The translations under genes were made by a program, and so were the position numbers. The notes under the pieces are model-generated. The model had not been told where the DNA came from, did no database searches, and saw nothing but the letters and a program-made list of their open reading frames with translations. Below, piece after piece: positions 10,295 to 17,301 of a stretch of DNA of 64,000 nucleotides. Source of the DNA: Psychroflexus tropicus DSM 15496 (lineage in GTDB: Bacteria; Bacteroidota; Bacteroidia; Flavobacteriales; Flavobacteriaceae); the NCBI RefSeq assembly GCF_000378765.1, contig NZ_KB905345.1, positions 242,459 to 306,458 on the forward strand. The letters run 5' to 3'. How positions within the stretch are numbered: position 1 is the first letter of the stretch; every line of letters begins with the position of its first letter.

Positions 10295-10328
10295 AAAAAA
10301 GCCTCAATCTAATGATTGAGGCTTTTTT
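10295..10328 (+). terminator. Rho-independent terminator after the outer-membrane protein gene
   Basis: A 9-bp perfect stem (GCCTCAATC/GATTGAGGC) with loop TAAT, preceded by A6 and followed by T6, so it can work in both directions. It is nearly identical to the rocD terminator at 13140-13174 and is part of the duplicated rocD 3' segment. Confidence 0.9.
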
Positions 10329-10347
10329 ACTTGGTTTCTAATGTCTT

Positions 10348-10389
10348 CTACTTTTCAAACCTCTTTAAAGTTGAGGTGATGATATCTAC
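10348..10389 (-). pseudogene. Remnant of an ornithine aminotransferase gene 3' end
   Basis: Read on the minus strand, this encodes VDIITSTLKRFEK followed by TAG. The functional rocD copy ends VDIITSTLKKFDK and TGA. The two amino-acid differences are conservative (K to R, D to E) and the stop codon is retained, which suggests that this tail came from or was displaced from a working rocD allele rather than decaying freely. Upstream in the reading direction the similarity ends at the valine codon (10387-10389), and an in-frame stop follows. It cannot be expressed as a protein here. Confidence 0.85.
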
Positions 10390-10419
10390 TCAAGACAGTT
10401 TTTACATTTTTTAACATTT

Positions 10420-11076
10420 CTAATCCAAAGGAGGCGCCTCATCTGCAATTTTGTGTATTGTTATTCCTTTGCTGGAAGGGAAGTTGGGATGAACTACAAC
10501 TTCTGGCCCACAAAAAAATCCACCTGATTTACGAGGTAAGCCAACTTTAGCAGTAGTAGGATTTATAAAACGCCATGAACCTGGGGTTCCTTGCATAGGC
10601 ACATAAATGTCATTTATATAACAGACTAATACAGAATGGTCTCTAAAATAAAACGGAGGAGCAGTATTGGCATCATAACCTCTGGTTCTTGGCGCCATAC
10701 CAATTCCACCTCTGGACAACATCATTTTACCATCGTATAAGTCGTATTTGTCTATGAGATCCTGTCTGGTATTGATGAGTTCTTCTCCATTTTCTTTATA
10801 AATATAGTATCCTACAATCACGTCACTTAGATATTGAGTTGAAGATTGTAATGTAGCCGCTTCCTGTTTATAAAGGTAAAAGATAAGTTCACGGTTCCCT
10901 TCTGTCCAGCGCCAAACTCCCGTATAAGCATCCAAAATCCCTAAGGGGCCTGAGGGGTCCTTAAAATACTTCCCCTCTTTATCTCTATAGCTACCAAAAT
11001 CTTCGAGCGGTATTATTTCTTGAGCTAAATGTATTGAACTTATAAATAATATAAGTATGCTAATTAGTGTTTTCAT
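10420..11076 (-). CDS. Exported protein of unknown function, resembling DUF6705 proteins
   Basis: A 218-residue protein with a clear signal peptide (residues 1-18, LISILILFISSIHLAQ), so it is expected in the periplasm or outside. The mature part has a segment YTGVWRWTEGNRELIFYLYK near residue 50 and a C-terminal half rich in Gly and Pro (RFINPTTAKVGLPRKSGGFF). Layout and the short G-x-W pattern remind me of the DUF6705 family of flavobacterial accessory proteins, but I cannot confirm this. It starts 12 bases after the end of the lipoprotein-like gene upstream, so the two are likely one unit, and both lie inside the segment flanked by rocD repeats. Function unknown. Confidence 0.6.
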   Translation of the reverse strand: MKTLISILILFISSIHLAQEIIPLEDFGSYRDKEGKYFKDPSGPLGILDAYTGVWRWTEGNRELIFYLYKQEAATLQSSTQYLSDVIVGYYIYKENGEELINTRQDLIDKYDLYDGKMMLSRGGIGMAPRTRGYDANTAPPFYFRDHSVLVCYINDIYVPMQGTPGSWRFINPTTAKVGLPRKSGGFFCGPEVVVHPNFPSSKGITIHKIADEAPPLD

Positions 11077-11088
11077 GATGTTTAGTTT

Positions 11089-12606
11089 TTAATTACAGTC
11101 TTCTAATGAGACATTATTGTTTTGATCGACTACGACTTTTTTCCAGTCGGGATTATCCACACTGGAATGATACAAACTTAAGCTAGGACTAAAAGATGAG
11201 ATCAGCTTTAGCATCCTGGCAAAATTATCTCTATTCTGGTCATTACTGGCTTCATGTTGGATGTTTCCTTGAGAGGGTTCATTCATGAGATCATATAGAA
11301 ATTTTGATTTTGAACCATTGGGATTTGCTAACCACTCATCTCCAAAATCAATAAAGTCCTGCAAATCTCCAATTTGCAGATGGTACATATCCCCTTGGTA
11401 CACCATAGCAAAAGTAAAGCCATTTGTAGTTTCTATATGTCCACCTTTGGCTATCTTATACAAACTAAACACATCTTCATCTGAAAAAATACTTATTGAT
11501 TGTACTCTTTCTTCTTCAATCATCTCATCTATAAAAAAATGATTATGCATAAAGCCAGAAATCGTAGAACCCGCAGCTAAGTCAAAATCCTGTAATGCCG
11601 GATCATCTTCTGTACCTTCTACAGGGGTATATTCTGTGTTGGCTAACATGCCTTCCATGATAAAGCCTTTTTCATAGCGCGGTTCAGATGGTGAGGCATT
11701 CGATAAAGTGTTAAGCTCATTAATTTTCTCCTGAAAATCTTCAGTTTGTGAAATAAAATTAAGTTTTTGACATGGTGTTTGAGGAATAATAATAATGGGG
11801 ACTTCGTTGTTTTCCTCAATACAATCGCCATTACTATCACATTCACATGGGTCACCAACTTCATTAAAACATTCTTCTGGAGCTTCTACACAACCGTTTT
11901 TTAAAATTTCTTTTGTTTTACCATCTGGAAAATAGGATTTAATATGAATTTCAAATCTTGGCCCCCCAGCAGGACAACTACAAGATTGGCCTGGTAAATG
12001 ATTAGGTTCACAATTACATGGTATCGGTATAACTGAAATGTTTGAACCGCCAGTTCCTCCGCTTCCAACTCCACCTCCAGAACCATTTCCAGGTCCTGGT
12101 CCTGGTCCAGAGCCTAGTCCATCACCAGTTGATCCTCCGCCACCTCCACCTCCAGAACCCTGTCCTTCTCCACTATCACATTTCCCGGCTTCTTCATAAT
12201 TAATAATATTCCCATTATCCATTTCTATATCCATCAAAAATTCCCCTACAGTATTATAAAATACGATATGGCCACTGAATTGATCTATGTTTGTATGAAG
12301 GTTATTGGACAGAAGCCAAGTGTTTTTCACCCTAAATTCCTGTATATAAGAATAATAATCTCCTGTACTAAGTTCTTTGACCACCAAATTGAAGTAACTG
12401 GTGTAGCCGTCCAAATTTTGATGATTATCAAAGGTTAACTCAAACGTATAGTTAGAGATACCTTGTGAATTGGTCAATTTCTTGATGTAATTTAGTTCTG
12501 CTGTAGTTAAGACAATATCATCATTTCCAGATTTACTATCATTTGATTTTCCACGTTGAAGCTGGAAAATCAATTTAGTCTTGCCATCTTGCTTTAGAAA
12601 ATTCAT
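11089..12606 (-). CDS. Accessory lipoprotein-like gene, frameshifted at its 5' end; C-terminal JAB/MPN-like domain possible
   Basis: The open frame gives 505 residues from an internal ATG, but it stays open upstream to about 12676, where it should join a lipoprotein signal peptide read in another frame. Visible parts: an N-terminal beta-rich region (residues 1-140); a Gly/Ser/Pro linker (about 146-190); a cysteine-rich segment (about 195-265, with CNCEP, CSCPAG, CECDSNGDC); and a C-terminal domain with GFMHNHFF and, 18 residues later, SDED near residue 375. HxH followed by SxxD recalls the JAMM metal site, with a longer spacing than the usual seven residues. This assignment is tentative. It could be a surface or effector-like protein; as it stands, the broken start probably prevents export. 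Confidence 0.6.
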   Translation of the reverse strand: MNFLKQDGKTKLIFQLQRGKSNDSKSGNDDIVLTTAELNYIKKLTNSQGISNYTFELTFDNHQNLDGYTSYFNLVVKELSTGDYYSYIQEFRVKNTWLLSNNLHTNIDQFSGHIVFYNTVGEFLMDIEMDNGNIINYEEAGKCDSGEGQGSGGGGGGGSTGDGLGSGPGPGPGNGSGGGVGSGGTGGSNISVIPIPCNCEPNHLPGQSCSCPAGGPRFEIHIKSYFPDGKTKEILKNGCVEAPEECFNEVGDPCECDSNGDCIEENNEVPIIIIPQTPCQKLNFISQTEDFQEKINELNTLSNASPSEPRYEKGFIMEGMLANTEYTPVEGTEDDPALQDFDLAAGSTISGFMHNHFFIDEMIEEERVQSISIFSDEDVFSLYKIAKGGHIETTNGFTFAMVYQGDMYHLQIGDLQDFIDFGDEWLANPNGSKSKFLYDLMNEPSQGNIQHEASNDQNRDNFARMLKLISSFSPSLSLYHSSVDNPDWKKVVVDQNNNVSLEDCN

Positions 12607-12758
12607 TACTTCAGGTATATCCTTACTAGTTACGGTGCTTAAACTTTGCTTGTTAGAACTTTCATTGATGCTTTTTTATGGGTTTCATCTTTTTCACAAC
12701 TAGTTGCAAGAAAAATAATTGAAACCAATAACAGTATAGTTTTCTTTATGTTTCTCAT
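12607..12758 (-). pseudogene. Out-of-frame lipoprotein signal peptide belonging to the gene at 11089-12606
   Basis: From the ATG at 12758 the minus strand reads MRNIKKTILLLVSIIFLATS followed by CEKDETHKK, a textbook lipoprotein signal with the lipobox cysteine at 12698-12696. This frame ends at a TAA about 20 codons later. The downstream frame reads SINESSNKQSLSTVTSKDIP and runs straight into the 505-residue product. One extra A in the A6 tract at 12672-12677 would join the two into a lipoprotein of about 556 residues. Either the gene is inactivated, the tract is phase-variable, slippage restores it, or the base call is wrong. Confidence 0.75.
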
Positions 12759-12760
12759 TT

Positions 12761-12824
12761 TTATGGATTTTTGTTTAATTATTTCGATCTATTTCAATGA
12801 AATAATTACTAAGTAAATCCATAA
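12761..12824. repeat. Inverted repeats in the lipoprotein leader
   Basis: TTATGGATTT at 12761-12770 is the exact reverse complement of AAATCCATAA at 12815-12824. Between them lies a second palindrome, TATTTCA-A-TGAAATA at 12790-12804. Both sit immediately upstream of the start codon at 12758 and could form an mRNA leader structure or an operator. Confidence 0.55.
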
Positions 12825-12936
12825 ATACCAGCTAGTTTGCTATGAGACGATTTAAATGTATAGTTAATGTAAAACATTTTATAAAACATTAACAATTAAA
12901 TGATAAAACTTTAAGATTTAAAACAAATACGCTTCG

Positions 12937-12962
12937 ACCGTACTTTTGGTGCGGTTTTTTGT
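12937..12962 (+). terminator. Orphan hairpin terminator
   Basis: A stem ACCGTAC/GTGCGGT (one G-T wobble) followed by a run of six T on the plus strand. No plus-strand gene precedes it in the spacer, so it may be the remnant tail of a lost gene or stop read-through from the right-hand leader region. Confidence 0.5.
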
Positions 12963-13139
12963 TCTTTCATGTTAAAATTTCAGGTATAGATAATTTCAAT
13001 AGTCTAAAACCCTTATTAGCTTCAGGATAACTCAATAGAGTTGAAATTGATTGGCATATAGTATATCTTAAGCTAAATATCCAATAAGTTTCAAACTTGT
13101 AGTGTCAAATTCTGAATATATATTTAAGAGTCTTAAAGT

Positions 13140-13174
13140 AAAAAAGCCTCAATCTTGTAGATTGAGGCTTTTTT
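13140..13174 (-). terminator. Terminator of rocD
   Basis: Stem GCCTCAATC/GATTGAGGC with loop TTGTA, flanked by A6 and T6, starting 20 bases after the rocD stop codon. The same structure occurs at 10295-10328. Confidence 0.9.
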
Positions 13175-13235
13175 ACTTGGTTTCTAATATCTATCACTTA
13201 TCAAACTTCTTTAAAGTTGAGGTGATGATATCTAC
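13140..13235. repeat. Direct repeat copy B: functional rocD 3' end plus terminator
   Basis: The intact counterpart of 10295-10389. It comprises the terminator, the spacer ACTTGGTTTCTAAT and the last 13 codons and stop of rocD. Differences are concentrated around the stop codon and in the hairpin loop. Confidence 0.9.
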
Positions 13236-14501
13236 GCAATCCATTAGTTGATTTTCTGTGATCACTAGTGGTGGTGCAAAACGGATAATATTCCCATGTG
13301 TAGGTTTCGCCAGAAGGCCATTTTCTTTCAAAGCTACGCAAATGTCCCATGCAGTTGAGCTATCTTCAGAATCGTTAATGACAATAGCATTAAGCAGGCC
13401 CCTACCCCTTACTAATTTTACGATATTATGGTTTTCGATGAACTTATTCATCTCAGCTCTAAAAAGGTCACCTAAGCGTCTTGCATTTTGAGCTAATTTC
13501 TCATCTTTTACCACTTCCAGAGCTTCCATCGCTACTGCTGCAGCAACTGGATTACCACCAAAAGTGGATCCATGTTGTCCTGGCTGGATGACATTCATCA
13601 CTCTATCATCAGCAAGCACAGCGGAAACCGGATAAGCGCCACCAGATAAGGCTTTACCGAGGATTAAAACATCTGGGCGTGCATAAGTAGCTTCCTGACG
13701 CTCACAATGTCCCTGACAATCACATTTACCACAAATGGCAAGTAAAGCACCTGTTCTTGCTATACCAGTCTGGATTTCATCGGCCATAAATAAGACATTG
13801 TGTTCATTACATAAAGCTTTTACTTTAGGAATGAAATCGTCTGCTGGAGTATAAACACCAGCTTCACCCTGGATAGGCTCAATTAATGCTCCTGCGATAT
13901 TTTTATGCTCCTTAAGTACCTTTTCTAAAGCTTCTGCATCATCATAAGGTACTTTAATAAACCCTGGCGTGTAAGGTCCAAAGTTTTTTCTCGCCCCTTC
14001 ATCATTACTAAACGAAATGATGGTCGTTGTTCTACCGTGGAAATTATTTTCAAACACAATGATTTGAGCTTCAGTCTCTGGAATGCCTTTTTCTTCATAA
14101 GCCCATTTTCTACAGATTTTAATCGCTGTTTCAACGGCTTCTGCTCCACTATTCATAGGGAGGAGCTTATCGAATTTAAAATAGTCTGTGGCATATTTTT
14201 CATAAACGCCTAGTACATTGTTATGAAATGCACGAGATGTTAGTGAGATGGTTTGCGACTGCTTATGCATAGCCTCCACAATTCTTGGATGACAATGCCC
14301 TTGATTTACAGCAGAGTAAGCCGATAGAAAATCATAGTATTTCTTTCCTTCTACATCCCATACATGAACACCTTCACCTTTCTTAAGAACAGCTGGTAAG
14401 GGGTGGTAATTATGAGCCCCGTACTTGTCCTCAAGAGCGATAGCTTCCTGAGAGGATTTTACATCTTCTACTTTCAATTTATCTATTGTATCTACTGACA
14501 T
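13194..14501 (-). CDS. rocD: Ornithine--oxo-acid aminotransferase
   Basis: PLP-dependent class III aminotransferase that converts ornithine and 2-oxoglutarate to glutamate semialdehyde and glutamate, linking arginine and proline metabolism in the cytosol. The product is 435 residues from MSVDTIDK at 14501; an ATG at 14519 is less likely because it lies closer to the promoter. Visible: NQGHCHPRIVEA, MNSGAEAVETAIK for phosphate binding, ADEIQTGIARTG, and the Schiff-base lysine K283 in LILGKALSGG. An insertion with CGKCDCQGHC at about 262-271 precedes the lysine; I recall similar Cys-rich inserts in other Bacteroidetes OATs. A 3' fragment of this gene is duplicated near 10.35 kb. Confidence 0.95.
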   Translation of the reverse strand: MSVDTIDKLKVEDVKSSQEAIALEDKYGAHNYHPLPAVLKKGEGVHVWDVEGKKYYDFLSAYSAVNQGHCHPRIVEAMHKQSQTISLTSRAFHNNVLGVYEKYATDYFKFDKLLPMNSGAEAVETAIKICRKWAYEEKGIPETEAQIIVFENNFHGRTTTIISFSNDEGARKNFGPYTPGFIKVPYDDAEALEKVLKEHKNIAGALIEPIQGEAGVYTPADDFIPKVKALCNEHNVLFMADEIQTGIARTGALLAICGKCDCQGHCERQEATYARPDVLILGKALSGGAYPVSAVLADDRVMNVIQPGQHGSTFGGNPVAAAVAMEALEVVKDEKLAQNARRLGDLFRAEMNKFIENHNIVKLVRGRGLLNAIVINDSEDSSTAWDICVALKENGLLAKPTHGNIIRFAPPLVITENQLMDCVDIITSTLKKFDK

Positions 14502-14525
14502 ATCTATGATTTTAATCAATTTTTA

Positions 14526-14533
14526 CAAAAATA
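14526..14533 (-). promoter_or_regulatory. -7 element TATTTTTG for rocD
   Basis: Exact TAnnTTTG match on the minus strand, 24 bases before the start at 14501. No obvious -33 TTG at the usual distance. Confidence 0.45.
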
Positions 14534-14671
14534 AGGATTTGAAAGACCATTAAAAATTATTAACGAAGCCTTAGGGCAATTTAGTTTGAGTTTAAATAAG
14601 TTATTCTTATCAAATTAAGCTAAGTGATGAAAAACTTCTGGATAAAAAATCAGCTTATCCAAACATTGCTT

Positions 14672-14679
14672 TATTTTTG
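14672..14679 (+). promoter_or_regulatory. -7 element TATTTTTG directly in front of rlmD
   Basis: Exact TAnnTTTG match that ends only four bases before the ATG at 14684. With transcription starting about 5-8 bases downstream of the element, the mRNA would start at or very near the start codon, i.e. a leaderless message. Confidence 0.5.
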
Positions 14680-14683
14680 CCCC

Positions 14684-16099
14684 ATGGCAAGACGAAAAAA
14701 TTCAAAAAAAACCTTTGAAAAGGTCGAAATTTTAGATGCAGGAAGCAAAGGAAAAGGCATAGGAAGAGCAAGCGATGGACGAGTTCTAATTATAGATAAC
14801 GTAGTTCCGGGAGATGTAGTAGATGTAAGCACCTATAAAAAGCGTAAGTCCTACTATCAAGCCAAGCCGACTCAATTTATCGAACTTTCGCCTAAACGCA
14901 CAGAGCCTGTTTGTGATCATTTCGGAGTTTGTGGTGGCTGTAAGTGGCAAAATATGGCTTATAATCACCAGCTGTTCTATAAGGAAAAGGAAGTTTTAGA
15001 AAATCTCAAACGTATAGGAAAAGTTGAAATTGAAAGCACCAAACCCATCCTTGGAAGCGAAAAAACCTATTTCTACAGAAATAAAATGGAGTTTTCTTTT
15101 AGCAACAGTCGCTGGCTCACTGAAAGTGAAATCTCCAGCGGAAAGGACATTCAAGATAAAAATGCCCTTGGATTTCACATTCCAGGGATGTGGGATAAAA
15201 TTTTAAACCTCAACAAATGTCATCTTCAGGAGGATCCTAGCAACGCCATCAGAAACAAAATAAGAGACTTTGCTACCAAAAATAATATCGAATTTTTTAA
15301 TCCAAGAGAGCAGATTGGTCTATTAAGGACCTTAATGATTAGAACAAGCTCTACTGGAGAATATATGATTTTGATTCAGTTTTATCAGGAAGATAAAGCT
15401 AAACGTGAATTATTATTGGATTTTATCATCGAAGAGTTTCCTGAAGTGACTTCTTTACAGTACGTCATCAATGAAAAAGGAAACGATACGATTTACGATC
15501 AGGAGGTGATTAAGTATTTTGGTCAGGACTTTATTTTTGAGGAAATGGAGGGTTTAAAATTTAAGATTAACGCCAAATCTTTCTACCAGACTAATTCCGA
15601 TCAGGCTTATGAACTGTATAAGATTGCCAGAAGTTTTGCTAATTTATCTGGCGAGGAGCTCGTCTACGATTTATACACTGGTACTGGAACTATAGCTCAG
15701 TTTGTAGCTAAAAAAGCTAAGCATGTGGTAGGTATTGAAGCGGTTCCGGAAGCTATTAAAGATGCCAAAGCAAATGCGAGATTGAATTGCATAGAAAATA
15801 CCTCTTTTTTTGCAGGAGATATGAAAAAGATTTTCACAACAGAGTTTATTGCAGAACACGGTCAACCTGATGTCATTATCACAGATCCTCCAAGAGAAGG
15901 CATGCATAAGGAAGTGGTTGAGCAGATACTAAGTGTGAAACCAAAGCGTATTGTTTATGTAAGCTGCAACTCGGCTACGCAAGCCAGAGACCTTGAATTG
16001 ATGGATCATTTATATAAAATAGAGATAAGTCAGGCTGTAGATATGTTTCCACAAACCCATCACGTTGAAAATGTGGTGTCTTTAAGCTTACGTTCATGA
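14684..16099 (+). CDS. rlmD: 23S rRNA (uracil-5-)-methyltransferase, RlmD/RumA family
   Basis: SAM-dependent enzyme that makes 5-methyluridine in 23S rRNA. The product is 471 residues from MARRKNSKK at 14684; an upstream in-frame ATG at 14624 would translate through the promoter. An N-terminal TRAM domain covers residues 10-65. The iron-sulfur ligands are in CDHFGVCGGCKW near residue 76. The methyltransferase core shows YDLYTGTGTIAQF, DPPREGMHKEV and the catalytic cysteine in VYVSCNSATQARDL near residue 427. It overlaps the next gene by four bases (ATGA), indicating translational coupling. RlmD and RlmCD-like specificities cannot be separated by eye, so the site of modification is inferred from the family. 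Confidence 0.93.
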   Translation: MARRKNSKKTFEKVEILDAGSKGKGIGRASDGRVLIIDNVVPGDVVDVSTYKKRKSYYQAKPTQFIELSPKRTEPVCDHFGVCGGCKWQNMAYNHQLFYKEKEVLENLKRIGKVEIESTKPILGSEKTYFYRNKMEFSFSNSRWLTESEISSGKDIQDKNALGFHIPGMWDKILNLNKCHLQEDPSNAIRNKIRDFATKNNIEFFNPREQIGLLRTLMIRTSSTGEYMILIQFYQEDKAKRELLLDFIIEEFPEVTSLQYVINEKGNDTIYDQEVIKYFGQDFIFEEMEGLKFKINAKSFYQTNSDQAYELYKIARSFANLSGEELVYDLYTGTGTIAQFVAKKAKHVVGIEAVPEAIKDAKANARLNCIENTSFFAGDMKKIFTTEFIAEHGQPDVIITDPPREGMHKEVVEQILSVKPKRIVYVSCNSATQARDLELMDHLYKIEISQAVDMFPQTHHVENVVSLSLRS

Positions 16100-16593
16100 A
16101 AAAAACAGGGGTTAACATTTTGAGTATCGCTTTTTTGATTTCACTTTTAATTTCCTGTGAACGAGATGATATCTGTGCTGAAGCCACTCCTACTACTCCA
16201 CAGTTGGTCATTGAATTTTTTAGCGCCGATAATCCAGGACAGAACAGAAATGTTAATGACCTTGCGGTCATTGACTTTGAGCGTCAGGATACTCTAAGGT
16301 TTCCAAGAACATCCAACATTAGCATACCACTCAAAACCAATGAGATTGAAACCAAATATATTTTCAACATCAATTCTAATGATGAATCAGGAGGACGTAT
16401 AGATACCTTAACCTTTAGTTATGCTACAGAAGAATTATACGTGAACAGAGCCTGTGGTTTTAAGGTGAATTTTATTGATTTTAGAGCAAGACAGCAGAAC
16501 AATGACAATCCACTATCCTGGATAAGAGATCTTGAAGTAAACGAAAACATTATCAGAAATGAATCTGAAACACACCTGTCTATTACTTATTAG
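16096..16593 (+). CDS. DUF6452-type lipoprotein
   Basis: A 165-residue protein with a lipoprotein signal (ILSIAFLISLLISC, cysteine near residue 21), so it should be anchored in an envelope membrane. The mature part is beta-rich with DTLRFPRTSNISIPLK and a late pair VNRACGFKVNFIDF. This matches the DUF6452 family as I remember it, which sits between an rRNA methyltransferase gene and a DUF6048 gene in flavobacteria. Function unknown. It overlaps rlmD by four bases at its start and the following gene by 35 bases at its end, so the three form one transcript. Confidence 0.75.
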   Translation: MKKTGVNILSIAFLISLLISCERDDICAEATPTTPQLVIEFFSADNPGQNRNVNDLAVIDFERQDTLRFPRTSNISIPLKTNEIETKYIFNINSNDESGGRIDTLTFSYATEELYVNRACGFKVNFIDFRARQQNNDNPLSWIRDLEVNENIIRNESETHLSITY

Positions 16594-17299
16594 TTTAGTA
16601 GTATCTTCTTATTCTTGTTTTGGGCAAGAAGGTGATAATACTGAATATGAACAAGTCACAGATTCTATTTTCTACAAAGATAAATATGGACTTACAGTAA
16701 GTTTGGACCTAAGCAGGATTGGTCAAAGCTTTTGGGGTGACGACTACCAGGGCATTGAAATAGCAGCTGATTATCGATATTCAGAAAACCTATACATCGC
16801 CGGTGAATTAGGAAATGAAGTGTCTACCTACAATGAAGAAAATTTGGTAAACGAAACCGATGGAAGTTATATTAAGCTCGGAGTCAATTACAACATTTAC
16901 GACAATTGGATTGGGATGACCAACTTGATTTATGTAGGGTTTCGCTATGGATTTGCCACCTATTCTCAAAACCTCCAAAATTACACCATCTACACTAGAG
17001 ATGATTTCTTTGAACCTGATGTTAGAACAGTAGACCAAACTTTTGGAAACTTGACTGCTAGCTGGTTAGAATTACAGGCAGGAATTCGCGTAAATATCTT
17101 TGGCAACTTTTACATGGGCGCTCATGTTCAGCTTAAAAACCTGGTGTCCAGTACAGATATCCCAAATTTTGATAATTTATACGTGCCTGGATTTCGTAGA
17201 ACTTATGATAATTCAAGTATTGGAGCTGGCTGGGGTTATAGCATCAGTTACTTAATACCGGTTTACAGCAAAACAAAACGACAAGCTATTGACAACTAA
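16559..17299 (+). CDS. DUF6048-type outer-membrane beta-barrel-like protein
   Basis: A 246-residue exported protein with a signal peptide ending near SSYSCFGQ (residues 1-22). Repeated aromatic beta strands (GIEIAADYRYSENLYIAGELG, YIKLGVNYNIYDNW, YVGFRYGFATYSQN) and a C-terminal aromatic strand (GWGYSISYLIPVY) suggest an outer-membrane barrel. It fits the DUF6048 family. The 35-base overlap with the DUF6452 gene supports paired function in the envelope, but no activity is known. Its end nearly meets the convergent THUMP-methyltransferase gene (2-base gap). Confidence 0.75.
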   Translation: MNLKHTCLLLISLVVSSYSCFGQEGDNTEYEQVTDSIFYKDKYGLTVSLDLSRIGQSFWGDDYQGIEIAADYRYSENLYIAGELGNEVSTYNEENLVNETDGSYIKLGVNYNIYDNWIGMTNLIYVGFRYGFATYSQNLQNYTIYTRDDFFEPDVRTVDQTFGNLTASWLELQAGIRVNIFGNFYMGAHVQLKNLVSSTDIPNFDNLYVPGFRRTYDNSSIGAGWGYSISYLIPVYSKTKRQAIDN

Positions 17300-17301
17300 A
17301 C

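Larger units (their letters stand above)
10295..10389. repeat. Direct repeat copy A: duplicated rocD 3' end plus terminator
   Basis: These 95 bases align end to end with 13140-13235 at roughly 90% identity with one single-base length difference, in the terminator loop. Both copies begin with the A-run of the terminator and end at the same GATATCTAC. Outside these limits similarity stops abruptly. The two copies have the same orientation and enclose 10390-13139. Confidence 0.9.
12759..13139. other. Non-coding stretch between the accessory genes and rocD terminator
   Basis: No convincing gene is seen in these 381 bases on either strand. It holds inverted repeats just upstream of the lipoprotein start, an isolated hairpin terminator at 12937-12962 with no gene before it, and otherwise AT-rich unstructured sequence. 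It may be the decayed remainder of a larger inserted segment. Confidence 0.6.

Noticed and set aside
11285..11542. Plus-strand open frame inside the accessory gene
   Set aside because: A shadow of the minus-strand coding frame with no promoter or domain.
12055..12175. Short-period repeat that might be a CRISPR or minisatellite
   Set aside because: It is the coding sequence of a Gly/Ser/Pro linker; units are irregular and there are no spacers.
10390..13139. Complete integrative element or prophage remnant
   Set aside because: No integrase, relaxase, transposase or phage gene is present in the segment; only the flanking duplication supports mobility.
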